The notes under the pieces were generated by a model. The model was not told the DNA's origin. It searched no databases and was given only the letters and a program-made list of their open reading frames with translations. Below, one piece after another: positions 39,753-48,506 of a stretch of DNA of 64,000 nt. The stretch covers positions 1-64,000 of the forward strand of contig LQXN01000057.1 in NCBI GenBank assembly GCA_001648575.1, written 5' to 3'. The DNA comes from Sutcliffiella horikoshii DSM 8719. Its GTDB lineage: Bacteria > Bacillota > Bacilli > Bacillales > Bacillaceae_I. Both the position numbers and the translations under genes were made by a program. The first letter of the stretch is position 1, and each line of letters begins with the position of its first letter.

Positions 39753-40946
39753 ATGACAGAGCAACGCAAAAAAATTATCGGATCATATTTGATGGAAGAA
39801 GAGGCAATGAATAAAGTCAATTGGTTAAAGGGAGAAGGCTATCGCCCGGAGGAGCTTTGGATCATCCGGGACCGACGCGGCGTCCTGGAGCAATTAGGCG
39901 AAGAGCCAATCACCCGTTCTGGAGGCATCAATGATTCCGGTTACCAACCTGAGCAGCCCACAAGTTCCGTCGTGTCACCAAGCAGCCTTTTAACTCCCGA
40001 GACAAAGAGCGTGGCTGTCACCCTGATGGAGCAAGGTATAAATAAAGAAGAAGCCTACCGCTATGAATTTGATGTTAAGGTTGGAAAGATGCTCATTTTG
40101 GCAGATTCTGACCCAACAAGTGACTTCAACCACAATACCGGAATGCAAGAAGGCCTTACCGGAAAAGGTGAAGAGCCTGCTTTGATGATTGAGGATGACG
40201 AAAAGATTGATTGGAGACCTGAGCGCGATATCAAAATTGATGGGCGTGAGAATGCAGGTGGCAAGGCTGATATGGAATCTGGGAACGTGACCGGCAGTTC
40301 CATAAACAAACCTTTACCTGATACCAATATTGATAGCAGCATTCCGTTGGACGAGCAATTGCTCACAGAGGAACCTGTGATGGACGGGAAGACGGAAAAG
40401 GATTATGCGCGGGAAGAAGTGATCTCCCTACACGATCAGGCTAGACTCACTAATGAATCCCAAACGTTGCAACGGGAGGAAGTGCGTGCGGATACTACCT
40501 CGGCGGAGCCTGACAACGGCAAACGTTATGCAGAGAATAAACGTGAGGAAGATGTAGATAAGGCATTGCTCTATGAGCACGGTCAACCGTTTCCTATGGA
40601 AAAACCGTACGAGGAAGACGTTTATGATAGAAATGTCATGGCTGATGGTCCGTTGCATGTCGAGGATGTCCCAGGTGACGGAACCACAACGGAACGCGAC
40701 AGTCCGAAGTTCCAATCCAAAGATGGAGGGTTAAGACCTAAATCTGACTATGAATTAGAAGAACATGGTGACAGTACAGATGAGGAGAACGATATTCATT
40801 CAGAGAGCTCATCTAACCAAGAAACCGATCCTTCATTATACGAAGAAGAGCACTCCGCCCCTTTCTCCTCCAGCCAAAAGGACAGAATGGAAAAAAAGCG
40901 CACAAGCCTCTTCGACACAGAAGACGACGATCTATTTAGGAAATGA
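39753..40946 (+). CDS. General stress protein with YflT/17M-type N-terminal domain and long acidic extension
   Basis: This 397-residue protein has at residues 1-112 a YflT-like (heat-induced stress protein 17M) domain: KKIIGSYLMEEEAMNKVNWLKGEGYRPEELWIIRD, then a second half ending YRYEFDVKVGKMLILADSD. The remaining 280 residues are very polar and acidic, poor in hydrophobics and probably disordered. Such extensions are common in this family in Bacillaceae. GAGGAGG lies seven bases before the ATG. A sigma-B-like promoter upstream fits stress induction. Molecular function unknown. Confidence 0.72.
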   Translation: MTEQRKKIIGSYLMEEEAMNKVNWLKGEGYRPEELWIIRDRRGVLEQLGEEPITRSGGINDSGYQPEQPTSSVVSPSSLLTPETKSVAVTLMEQGINKEEAYRYEFDVKVGKMLILADSDPTSDFNHNTGMQEGLTGKGEEPALMIEDDEKIDWRPERDIKIDGRENAGGKADMESGNVTGSSINKPLPDTNIDSSIPLDEQLLTEEPVMDGKTEKDYAREEVISLHDQARLTNESQTLQREEVRADTTSAEPDNGKRYAENKREEDVDKALLYEHGQPFPMEKPYEEDVYDRNVMADGPLHVEDVPGDGTTTERDSPKFQSKDGGLRPKSDYELEEHGDSTDEENDIHSESSSNQETDPSLYEEEHSAPFSSSQKDRMEKKRTSLFDTEDDDLFRK

Positions 40947-40954
40947 TGGATAAG

Positions 40955-40983
40955 AGCACCAGCCTGGGGCTGGTGCTTTTAAT
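40955..40983 (+). terminator. Terminator of the stress protein gene
   Basis: The stem AGCACCAGCC / GGCTGGTGCT with a 3-base loop is followed by TTTTAATTT. Confidence 0.85.
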
Positions 40984-41002
40984 TTGAAATTTTTTTTGAA
41001 AA

Positions 41003-41015
41003 GGGGTCAGACCCC
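41003..41015. repeat. GGGGTCAGACCCC palindrome
   Basis: A single copy of the dispersed palindrome between two convergent genes. Confidence 0.8.
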
Positions 41016-41049
41016 TAAAGGAATTTCCCTTCGAATGTCGAAACCCCTC

Positions 41050-42087
41050 TTACAAACTGACGCTTTTGCCGGTTTCGCTGCTGCGGTAGATGGCGTCGAT
41101 GATTTGGGAGGTTTGCATGGCTTGTTCGGGTTTGACTATGAGTTCTTCTATGCCGAGGCAGCTGTTGACGAAGTTGAGGGCTTGTGGCAGGCTTGGGTCG
41201 TCTTCGCCTGGCACCCAGTCGGCTTCTGTGTTCAAGAGCAATCCGTGTTTCATCTGGTTGAGGTGGAATGGGAACAGGTCCACTCCCCCGCTCAATCCGG
41301 AAATGCTGACACTCTCTTCATCGCTTTTCACATTGGCAGACCAGGACGTTTCGAACATCATCGACGCTCCGCCTTCGAACTTGATGTATGCTGTCACATG
41401 GTCGTCCACTTCAAATGTTTCGTGGTCAAAGTTCCCCCACTGATTCACCTGACCCGGCATTTTGCTCAATTCATTATAGGTTGTTCCCATCACTTCAACA
41501 GGCTTAGGATTGCCAAGCAACCACAATGACAGGTCGAGTAAATGGCATCCATAGTCGATCAGGCTACCGCCGCCCTGCAACTCCTTGTTTGTAAAAACAC
41601 CCCATCCAGGTACCTTGCGGCGGCGCATCCCTTTTGCCCTTGCGACCATCGGGCGGCCGATTTCATCTTCCAGCACAAGACGCTTGGCTGCAATCGATTC
41701 CTTCATAAAACGGTAATGGTACGCAATCGCAAGCTTCTTCCCAGCAGCCTCTGATGCGGCAATCATCGCCTCACATTCATCAGGACGCATGGCCATCGGC
41801 TTTTCACAGAATACATGCAAGCCTGCCTCAAGTGCGGCAATCGCAATTTCTGCATGAAATTTATTTGGTGTGCAGATCGTCACTGCATCCACTTCCTCAA
41901 ACATATCGGCGTAATGCGCATACACTTTTGAAATACCGAACTTCTCTCCCACCATTTCCGCTGTCGCTTCATTCACATCACTGATCGCGACAATCTCCAC
42001 TTTATCGCTCATTTTTAAAAATGTGGGGATATGGCGGTTCTGCGCGATGCCACCCACTCCGATAATTCCCATTTTCAACTTTTCCAT
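41050..42087 (-). CDS. Gfo/Idh/MocA-family oxidoreductase
   Basis: This 345-residue NAD(P)-dependent sugar dehydrogenase type has an N-terminal Rossmann fold (KMGIIGVGGIAQNRHIPTF), the CEKPMAM motif near 95-101 with its catalytic Lys, and C-terminal substrate domain blocks AYHYRFM and GGGSLIDYGCHLLDLSLWLLG. GAGGTG lies seven bases before the ATG at 42087. It is the last gene of the ABC transporter/two-component operon, so it probably acts on a sugar released from the imported oligosaccharide. Substrate unknown. Confidence 0.85.
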   Translation of the reverse strand: MEKLKMGIIGVGGIAQNRHIPTFLKMSDKVEIVAISDVNEATAEMVGEKFGISKVYAHYADMFEEVDAVTICTPNKFHAEIAIAALEAGLHVFCEKPMAMRPDECEAMIAASEAAGKKLAIAYHYRFMKESIAAKRLVLEDEIGRPMVARAKGMRRRKVPGWGVFTNKELQGGGSLIDYGCHLLDLSLWLLGNPKPVEVMGTTYNELSKMPGQVNQWGNFDHETFEVDDHVTAYIKFEGGASMMFETSWSANVKSDEESVSISGLSGGVDLFPFHLNQMKHGLLLNTEADWVPGEDDPSLPQALNFVNSCLGIEELIVKPEQAMQTSQIIDAIYRSSETGKSVSL

Positions 42088-42116
42088 TCGTCTGCACCTC
42101 ATATCTCAGTATTCTT

Positions 42117-42875
42117 TCACTTCACTAGCGAAGCCCTGTATTCATTAGGGGTAATGCCATAAAACTTCTTAAAAACCTTACTGAAGTATTTTTCGTTATG
42201 ATAGCCAATATGATAGGCAATTTCATAGATTTTGGAGCCCGGTTTGCCCAGGAGCTCCTTTGCCTTTTCCATCCGAATCCTTGTCACATAGTCTGTTATG
42301 GTCTCATGGTATTCCTGCTTGAATTTCCTGGAGATATGCTCCCTGCTCAAGTAGAAGCGGTCAGCAATCTCCTGGAGGGTGATATCCTGCTGATAATTGG
42401 TCCGCAGGTATTCCTCTATTTTTTCCATACTAGAAGGAGAAGCATGAACGGAAGAGGAAGGAATCGTTTCCACACTGCTTGAAGCACGCCTCATCAAGGC
42501 CTCTTCTTTCCACTTCTTTACCGCCCGCTCCAATGTCTCATTCAGTAAATCCGGGTCAATCGGTTTCAAAATATAGTCAAAGCTCTTATACGTGATGGCG
42601 TTGCGCATAAACGTGTAATCGTCATAGCCGCTGACCACAATCGTGATACTCGTTAGCTCAGATTCTGCAATCCACTTCAGCAGACTGATTCCATCACGCT
42701 TTGGCATTTGCATATCCGTGAAAATGATTTCGGGGCGATGCTCTTTAATAAGCGTGATTGCCTCATCCCCATCTTCAGCCTCATAGATTGTATCGATGCC
42801 ATTCCCTTTCCAATCCGCCAGCAGCTGCAAGCCATCCCGCACATGCTTTTCATCATCTATGATGATTGCCTTCAT
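42117..42875 (-). CDS. YesN-type response regulator with AraC DNA-binding domain
   Basis: This 252-residue regulator has a receiver domain at about 1-120 (KAIIIDDEKHVRDGLQLL; phosphorylated Asp in IIFTDMQMP; FDYILKPID with the conserved Lys). The C-terminal AraC domain (about 150-250) has EEYLRTNYQQDITLQEIADRFYLSREHISRKFKQ and AYHIGYHNEKYFSKVFKKFYGITPNEYR. I place the start at 42875 (MKAIIID), 23 bases inside the kinase gene, so translation is coupled. It is expected to activate the adjacent sugar transport operon. Confidence 0.88.
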   Translation of the reverse strand: MKAIIIDDEKHVRDGLQLLADWKGNGIDTIYEAEDGDEAITLIKEHRPEIIFTDMQMPKRDGISLLKWIAESELTSITIVVSGYDDYTFMRNAITYKSFDYILKPIDPDLLNETLERAVKKWKEEALMRRASSSVETIPSSSVHASPSSMEKIEEYLRTNYQQDITLQEIADRFYLSREHISRKFKQEYHETITDYVTRIRMEKAKELLGKPGSKIYEIAYHIGYHNEKYFSKVFKKFYGITPNEYRASLVK

Positions 42876-44652
42876 TCCTCTGTTCACCCCCAACTTCAAG
42901 CGGAAGCTTCAGCGTTACCATGAAACCACCGTCCTGATGATTTTCCAAACGAAGCGCCGCTAAATTATCATAATATAGCTGTATTCGGGTATAGATGTTT
43001 CGAAGTCCTATATGTGTTTCTTCTTCCTCCGTACCCTGATTTCCTTCCGAAAAGCTCCTGTAAATTTCGACAAGCCTGCCTTCACTCACCCCAGCACCAT
43101 TGTCACGGATGATCAAATGCAAATACTCATCCTTCAATTTGCCAGAAATGCAGATTTTCCCGACTCCTTCGCGGATATCAAAACCATGTTTAAAGTAGTT
43201 TTCAATGATCGGTTGCAGGATCATTTTCGGAACCTCGACATTCAATGCTTCCTCTTCCATATCAAACTCGTACTGAAAGTGCTCGCCGAATCTTTCTTTT
43301 TGCAGCAAAAGGAAGGCTTTCAAATAATTGATCTCCTTTTTCAAAGGGACCATATCCTCTTCCATGTTCATGCCATACCGCATGATCTTCGAAAGATGGG
43401 TCAAAAGGGTATAAATCTGAGGCACATTATTTTTCAAGGCCAACGTCCCGATGGACTGCAGGGCATTATAGAGAAAATGCGGATTCAGCTGGGATTGCAG
43501 CACCTTCAGCTGATTGGTCTTATTTTCAATCTCCAGCTTATACTCCCTGTTGATCAGCACATTGATTCGTTCCATCATCTGCTTGAAACGATATCCCAAC
43601 ATACCGATTTCATCGTTCCCCAATGATTCAAACTGCACCTGCATATTCCCTTCCTTAACCTGCTGAATGTTTTGCAAAAGAACCCGGATTGGAGAGGTTA
43701 TTTTAAAAGAAACAATCAACGAGGCCAGGATGACCAGGCATAATCCGATGACCCCGAAAAGAATATTGATTTTCGTCACGACAAACGCATTATCATAGAG
43801 GGTCGAATACGGAACACGTTTGACTAAAATCCAGCCACCAACTGCAAGATCTGTCCGGTCGAACATCATGACCCCCTGAAAATCGCCATTCTCCCATTCC
43901 ATCGTCCCTTTTTCCATCTCAGAATCCATGATGGCGGGAATCCACTTTTGTTCCACCTGCTCAGTCGAAACGACGGGATTCGAACTGTAAATAAGGTCAC
44001 CTGTCGGGGAAAGGATGAAAAACTCCTCTGTTTCTTTTGTAAAAAGATTTTCGCTCAGCTCCAAGATTTTTTCCGTTCCCACTTCAAGTGTAAGAAATGC
44101 AAGCACCCTGTCGGAAGGGACATTCCTCAACACCCGGTGCACAAAAATCGTATTGCGACCCTGCTGAAGCTGGTCTGTTTCAATGTGATAGTTGAACGGA
44201 CTGAGCTGTGCACGCTTATACGCTGCGTCATAGGCATCCGAAACCCTATCAGAAAAGACCACGGTCGATCGCTTGGAAGCGGTGATTCCCCTGTTATCAT
44301 CTGCAAAAGAAATTTGGACCCTAGTGATGTTATCCTCTGCATAAAGAATGGTCTGCAGGACGTTCCGGACCATCCCTATTGTGATATAGTTATCATCCTT
44401 GTCAGGAGCTCTCATGTAATTGATAAAATCAGGATTATTATAGAGGGATAGTGTAAGGCCGTTCAGCTCCCCCAGATAGTTTTGCAGATTAATTTTACCC
44501 TGGTAAAGCAGATTGCTATTTTCCTGCACGACCAGATCCTTGAATGCTTCTTTTGTCTGGTAATAGGTAATGATGATCGACGTTCCGAAGGGCAGGATGG
44601 TGATGATCAAAAGAAGTGCGATTAGCTTATTGCGAATACTTTTCCTGAACAT
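42853..44652 (-). CDS. YesM-type sensor histidine kinase
   Basis: This 599-residue kinase of the HPK7/LytS-like class has two spans (about 10-30 and 280-302) enclosing an extracellular sensor domain. A HAMP region (SFKITSPIRVLLQNIQQVKEGNMQV) follows, then the His_kinase block SQLNPHFLYNALQSIGTLAL (phosphorylated His in NPHFLYN), then HATPase_c with MILQPIIENYFKHGF and DNGAGV. The start at 44652 is set by GGAGGTGG seven bases upstream. It probably senses an extracellular sugar, perhaps through the binding protein encoded just upstream. Confidence 0.88.
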   Translation of the reverse strand: MFRKSIRNKLIALLLIITILPFGTSIIITYYQTKEAFKDLVVQENSNLLYQGKINLQNYLGELNGLTLSLYNNPDFINYMRAPDKDDNYITIGMVRNVLQTILYAEDNITRVQISFADDNRGITASKRSTVVFSDRVSDAYDAAYKRAQLSPFNYHIETDQLQQGRNTIFVHRVLRNVPSDRVLAFLTLEVGTEKILELSENLFTKETEEFFILSPTGDLIYSSNPVVSTEQVEQKWIPAIMDSEMEKGTMEWENGDFQGVMMFDRTDLAVGGWILVKRVPYSTLYDNAFVVTKINILFGVIGLCLVILASLIVSFKITSPIRVLLQNIQQVKEGNMQVQFESLGNDEIGMLGYRFKQMMERINVLINREYKLEIENKTNQLKVLQSQLNPHFLYNALQSIGTLALKNNVPQIYTLLTHLSKIMRYGMNMEEDMVPLKKEINYLKAFLLLQKERFGEHFQYEFDMEEEALNVEVPKMILQPIIENYFKHGFDIREGVGKICISGKLKDEYLHLIIRDNGAGVSEGRLVEIYRSFSEGNQGTEEEETHIGLRNIYTRIQLYYDNLAALRLENHQDGGFMVTLKLPLEVGGEQRNEGNHHR

Positions 44653-44788
44653 CCCAGCCACCTCCGAAGCGCTTACATTTTTTTGTATACCTTTTAAACT
44701 CCCTGTTCCCATTCGTCGCTTTCAGCAGGAGTCTCACACCTTGCACTCCAGTAAACAAGGGGGAATTTCTTTTCTATAATTATAGCAG

Positions 44789-44818
44789 AAAAGCATGCCC
44801 GCTAAGAGACATGCTTTT
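44789..44818 (-). terminator. Intercistronic stem-loop between the binding-protein and kinase genes
   Basis: AAAAGCATG / CATGCTTTT encloses a 12-base loop; on the minus strand TTTT ends the stem. It could partly terminate or protect the binding-protein mRNA, leaving less transcript for the kinase and regulator. Confidence 0.55.
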
Positions 44819-44828
44819 CAAATTTCTA

Positions 44829-46106
44829 TTAGTTCAGGTTATCCCATGTAGTCTGGAAACGCTCGAGTACTGTGTCGTAATCGATTCGTCCAGCTGCATA
44901 CTCCTGGATGGTTGCAGCAAACTCTTTGTTCGCCCCATCCGGCCACATGAACCAAGTCCAAGGAACCGTTTTCTCTGCAGTGGAGTATTCAAGAATGGAC
45001 TGACCAAGGTCACCTAGACCTTCCGGCTCGATGTTATCGAACGCTGGAATGAAGGCGAACTCTTCTGTGATGTAACGTTGACCTGTTTCAGAGGAAACCA
45101 TCCAGTTAAGGAATGTTTTCGCTTCTTCCAGGTGCTCTGATTTATTGTTGATAGCCCAGTTGTTTGGTACTCCAACAGGCAGGCTGTCTGCACTTGCATC
45201 GTCATTGATAGGGATTGGCAGGAAGCCCATATTCATGTCTGGAGAAATTTCATAGATCATGTTCTCCGTCCAGTTCCCTTGTTGAAGCATAGCTGTTTTT
45301 CCGCTGGCAAATTGCGTAACTTGTGTGTTGTAGTCTGTTGTTAAAGGGTTTGCGTTTCCAAAGTTGATTTCTGCATCAAGAACTTCTTTGAATTCCTCGA
45401 AATGCTTGTTGCCGACAATTTTCTCCGTGCCGTCATATAGACCAGCGATGAACGCTTCCGGATCGTCTTGCTGTGCAAATGGAATGTTAAGTAAATGTTG
45501 TCCGATTACCCACCACTCGCCATAACCCGCTGAGAATGGTGTGATTCCTGCCGCTTTTAATTTCTCCGCAGCAGCTTTCAATTCTGTAATGTTCGTTGGA
45601 GCTTCTGAGATTCCAGCTTCTTCAAACAGGTCTTTATTATAGATGAAACCGTATCCTTCAAGGTTGACCGGCATTCCGTAAAGCTTGCCGTCATCAGGAT
45701 CTGTCATTGGAACTTTTCCGATTGGAAGAACGTGCTCTGCCCAAGGCTCTTCAGAAAGATCAGCCAGATGCTCTTTCCATAGCTCAAGCTCCTTGAATCC
45801 ACCATTGTTGAAAATGTCTGGTTGCTCACCAGATGCAAATTTCGCTTTAAGCGCCGCACCGTAATCGGCACCGCCCCCGACTGTTTCAAGCTTCACTTTG
45901 ATATTTGGATGCTCTGCTTCGAATTCTTTGATCATTTCCGCTAACTGATCAGCGATTTCCACTTTAAATTGGAAAAGGTTCAATGTTACTTGATCTCCAT
46001 CCCCGGAGTTATTGCCATTGTTGCCGGAAGAATTATCGCTAGAACAGCCTGCAAAAATCCCAACCACTAATGACAATGATAATAAAAGAAGTACTAAGCG
46101 TTTCAT
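44829..46106 (-). CDS. ABC transporter sugar-binding lipoprotein
   Basis: This 425-residue extracellular solute-binding protein of family 1 has a lipoprotein signal with GIFAGC (Cys21), a short Ser/Asn/Gly linker, then a two-lobe fold. VTLNLFQFKVEIADQLAEMIKEF and the GKTAMLQQGNWTENMIYEI block are typical. The order permease-permease-binding protein is less common than binding protein first. It binds an unidentified sugar or oligosaccharide. No ATPase is encoded here; a shared one such as MsmX would be needed. Confidence 0.87.
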   Translation of the reverse strand: MKRLVLLLLSLSLVVGIFAGCSSDNSSGNNGNNSGDGDQVTLNLFQFKVEIADQLAEMIKEFEAEHPNIKVKLETVGGGADYGAALKAKFASGEQPDIFNNGGFKELELWKEHLADLSEEPWAEHVLPIGKVPMTDPDDGKLYGMPVNLEGYGFIYNKDLFEEAGISEAPTNITELKAAAEKLKAAGITPFSAGYGEWWVIGQHLLNIPFAQQDDPEAFIAGLYDGTEKIVGNKHFEEFKEVLDAEINFGNANPLTTDYNTQVTQFASGKTAMLQQGNWTENMIYEISPDMNMGFLPIPINDDASADSLPVGVPNNWAINNKSEHLEEAKTFLNWMVSSETGQRYITEEFAFIPAFDNIEPEGLGDLGQSILEYSTAEKTVPWTWFMWPDGANKEFAATIQEYAAGRIDYDTVLERFQTTWDNLN

Positions 46107-46155
46107 TGAAATGCCCCCCTTGTTTTTAAATGAAAAATTTTATAGTAACCTGGCA

Positions 46156-46190
46156 GGGACTGCATAGTGCGCATTTGCAAGATGCAGCCC
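46156..46190 (-). promoter_or_regulatory. Stem-loop between the permease and binding-protein genes
   Basis: On the minus strand GGGCTGCAT / ATGCAGTCCC has a loop of about 16 bases and is not followed by a T-run. It probably acts as an mRNA processing or stabilising element that raises binding-protein levels over the permeases. Confidence 0.5.
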
Positions 46191-46199
46191 TTGCAAAGC

Positions 46200-47027
46200 T
46201 TACTTAACAGAACCTGCAGCAATACCTTTGATGATATGCTTTTGTAAAAATAAGAAGAAGATGATGATTGGTGCGATACCGAGCATCAAGGCCGCAAGCC
46301 CCATATCCCACTGCTTCGTATATTGGGCAAAGAACGAGCTTGTGGCAAGCGGGATCGTTCTGAGCTCTGCGGATTGAAGTACCAGTAATGGCAACAGATA
46401 ATCGTTCCAGATCCACAGTGTGTTCAGGATGACGACAGTGACAGTGATCGGCTTAAGCAACGGGAATACGATTCTCCAAAATACCCCGAATTGGCTGCAA
46501 CCGTCGATTCTTGCCGCTTCCTCTATTTCCACCGGAACCGTTTTGACGAATCCGTGGTAAAGGAAAAGCGATAGCGGGACCCCGAAACCGAAGTACATGA
46601 TGATGATCCCTGGGATGCTGTTGATCAGATTAAGTGCGCCACCTAGCTTCATCAATGGGATCATGACCGTTTGGAACGGGATGACCATAGCAGAAACGAT
46701 GATGACAAATAATATTTTACTAAACTTTCCGGGAGTGCGGACCATTTTCCAAGCTGCCATCGAACTGATGACAACAATTCCTGTATTACTGAGAACCGTG
46801 ATGATCAGCGAGTTCCAGAAGGCTCGTGGGAATTGGATGATCTCCCATACTTTTGCATAGTTGCTGAAAAGGATTTCTGTCGGCAATGCAGCCGCGTCAA
46901 TCAGTATTTCACTAAAGCTTTTTACTGAGTTTATGATGACAAAGTAAAAGGGAATGAGGAAGATGATCGCAAGCAGGATTCCGATAATCTCCAGCACCAA
47001 GGTTCGTTTTGTATACTTTTGATCCAT
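46200..47027 (-). CDS. Sugar ABC transporter permease (MalG-type)
   Basis: This 275-residue inner-membrane subunit has six spans. The EAA loop is EIEEAARIDGCSQFGVFWRIVFPLLKPI near 175, where the ATPase docks. Its ATG overlaps the stop of the preceding permease gene by one base (TAATG), so they are coupled. Carbohydrate uptake 1 family. Confidence 0.9.
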   Translation of the reverse strand: MDQKYTKRTLVLEIIGILLAIIFLIPFYFVIINSVKSFSEILIDAAALPTEILFSNYAKVWEIIQFPRAFWNSLIITVLSNTGIVVISSMAAWKMVRTPGKFSKILFVIIVSAMVIPFQTVMIPLMKLGGALNLINSIPGIIIMYFGFGVPLSLFLYHGFVKTVPVEIEEAARIDGCSQFGVFWRIVFPLLKPITVTVVILNTLWIWNDYLLPLLVLQSAELRTIPLATSSFFAQYTKQWDMGLAALMLGIAPIIIFFLFLQKHIIKGIAAGSVK

Positions 47028-47995
47028 TATGCCTCAACCTCCCTTTTCTTTGTTGCCATTACTTGGAATGTCGTGAAGATCGCCACGACTACAAAGAAGA
47101 TGATTGCTTTTGCCGTCCCAAGGCCATATCGGTTATTCTGGAAGGCTTCTTGATAAATGTTGATGGCCACAGACTGTGTCGAGTTGAATGGCCCCCCGCC
47201 TGTTAAGCTCAGGTTCAGGTCGAATATTTTGAATGCCATTGCGATCGTCAGGAAGAAACAGATCGTAAATGCCGGTAAAATTAGTGGAATGATAATTTTT
47301 GTGATAAGGGTGAAGCTGTTGGCTCCATCGATTCTTGCCGCTTCGAGCAGGGTATTGTCCACCCCTTGCAGGGCTGCGATATAGATGATCATCATGTAAC
47401 CGCTGATCTGCCAAGCAAATACGATGACGATGCCCCAAAATGCTGTTGTTTCATCTCCAAGCCATGGCAGCTGGAAGAAGGAAATGCCGGTAAGCTCCCC
47501 AACAGATGCGAATCCTCTGACGAAAATGAACTGCCAGATGAATCCGAGCAAAAGTCCCCCGATGACATTGGGGATGAAGAAGACCGTTCTCAATATATTT
47601 TTCGTTTTCAATGCTGCGTTTAATAACAGCGCGAGGCCGAAGCCTATTAGGTTACTGATGATAACTGCCGCAAACATGAATTTAGTGGTGAACATAAAAG
47701 AGTTGAAGAACACATCGTCATTCGTGAAAATTCGTTTGTAGTTCGCAAGCCCAACCCATTCAATGGTGGAACTGACACCATTCCAGGATGTAAAAGAATA
47801 ATAGATTCCCATCAGGAACGGGATGATTTGGATGACAAAGAAAAAGATAAGTGCAGGGCCGACAAAAGCCGTGTACGTCAAAATACTCTTAAGCCTGGCT
47901 TTCCTTTTCGGATCGCCCTTCACATCATGCAACTTCGTCCTGCCTGACGTATTTGGCACAACAGGATCCACCTTAGGTTCAATTCTAGTCTCCAT
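47027..47995 (-). CDS. Sugar ABC transporter permease (MalF-type)
   Basis: This 322-residue permease has six spans and an N-terminal cytoplasmic segment. The EAA loop is NTLLEAARIDGANSFTLITKIIIPLI near 235. It is the first gene of a six-gene minus-strand operon (two permeases, binding protein, kinase, regulator, dehydrogenase). A cre-like site lies 24-37 bases upstream of the start. GGCGGTGA is the ribosome binding site. Confidence 0.9.
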   Translation of the reverse strand: METRIEPKVDPVVPNTSGRTKLHDVKGDPKRKARLKSILTYTAFVGPALIFFFVIQIIPFLMGIYYSFTSWNGVSSTIEWVGLANYKRIFTNDDVFFNSFMFTTKFMFAAVIISNLIGFGLALLLNAALKTKNILRTVFFIPNVIGGLLLGFIWQFIFVRGFASVGELTGISFFQLPWLGDETTAFWGIVIVFAWQISGYMMIIYIAALQGVDNTLLEAARIDGANSFTLITKIIIPLILPAFTICFFLTIAMAFKIFDLNLSLTGGGPFNSTQSVAINIYQEAFQNNRYGLGTAKAIIFFVVVAIFTTFQVMATKKREVEA

Positions 47996-48018
47996 CGTTA
48001 CTAACTCACCGCCTATTT

Positions 48019-48032
48019 TGTAAACGCTTTCC
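48019..48032. promoter_or_regulatory. cre-like catabolite site upstream of the sugar ABC operon
   Basis: TGTAAACGCTTTCC matches TGTAAACGNTTNCA at all but the last base. Likely CcpA control. Confidence 0.6.
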
Positions 48033-48121
48033 TACATTATAAAACGCTCCCTAGGTATTTCAGGGTCACTCAATTGACACCTTAGGAGTACTCGATTGAC
48101 CTGTACAATAGAGTGTGGCGG

Positions 48122-48410
48122 TTCGACATGGAGGCGGAAATTCCTTTGGGGGTCAGGCACCATTTTGAAATTTTTTTCCGCCCTTCGACATGTGAGGGAG
48201 TTTTCCTGCGGGGGTCAGGCACCATTTTGAAGTTTTTTCGGCCCTTCGACATGTGAGGGGGTTTTCCTGTGGGGGTCAGGCACCATTTTTGAAGTTTTTT
48301 CGGCCCTTCGACATGTGAGGGGGTTTTCCTGCGGGGGTCAGGCACCATTTTTGAAGTTTTTTCGGCCCTTCGACATGTGAGGGGGTTTTCCTGCGGGGGT
48401 CTGACCCCCG
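48122..48410. repeat. Five tandem repeats of about 62 bp
   Basis: Units begin TTCGACATG at 48122, 48184, 48245, 48307 and 48369 (periods 62, 61, 62, 62). Each contains GAGGGGGTTTTCCTG and GGGGTCAGGCACC followed by ATTTT...GAAG(T)6. The first unit is diverged and the last ends in the palindromic form GGGGTCTGACCCCC. The period is not a multiple of three, so the open frame through it is not coding. It fills the gap between the ABC operon and the GGDEF gene. Confidence 0.9.
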
Positions 48411-48455
48411 CCATTGTTTTTTTTCAAACCTTTCTGTTAATTAACACCAATTTTT

Positions 48456-48464
48456 TGGTATAAT
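48456..48464 (+). promoter_or_regulatory. Extended -10 promoter of the GGDEF gene
   Basis: TGGTATAAT (TGn-TATAAT, 48456-48464), 42 bases before the start codon; no good -35. Confidence 0.55.
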
Positions 48465-48506
48465 AGAAGGAAATTTCACTATATTTATGAGAAAAGTAGG
48501 ATTGCT

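Noticed and set aside
48122-48410. CRISPR array
   Set aside because: The units are contiguous with no variable spacers, and no cas genes are present.
48082-48414. Open frame of 110 codons on the minus strand through the tandem repeats
   Set aside because: The repeat period (61-62 bases) is not a multiple of three, there is no ribosome binding site, and the peptide repeats only as a by-product of the DNA.
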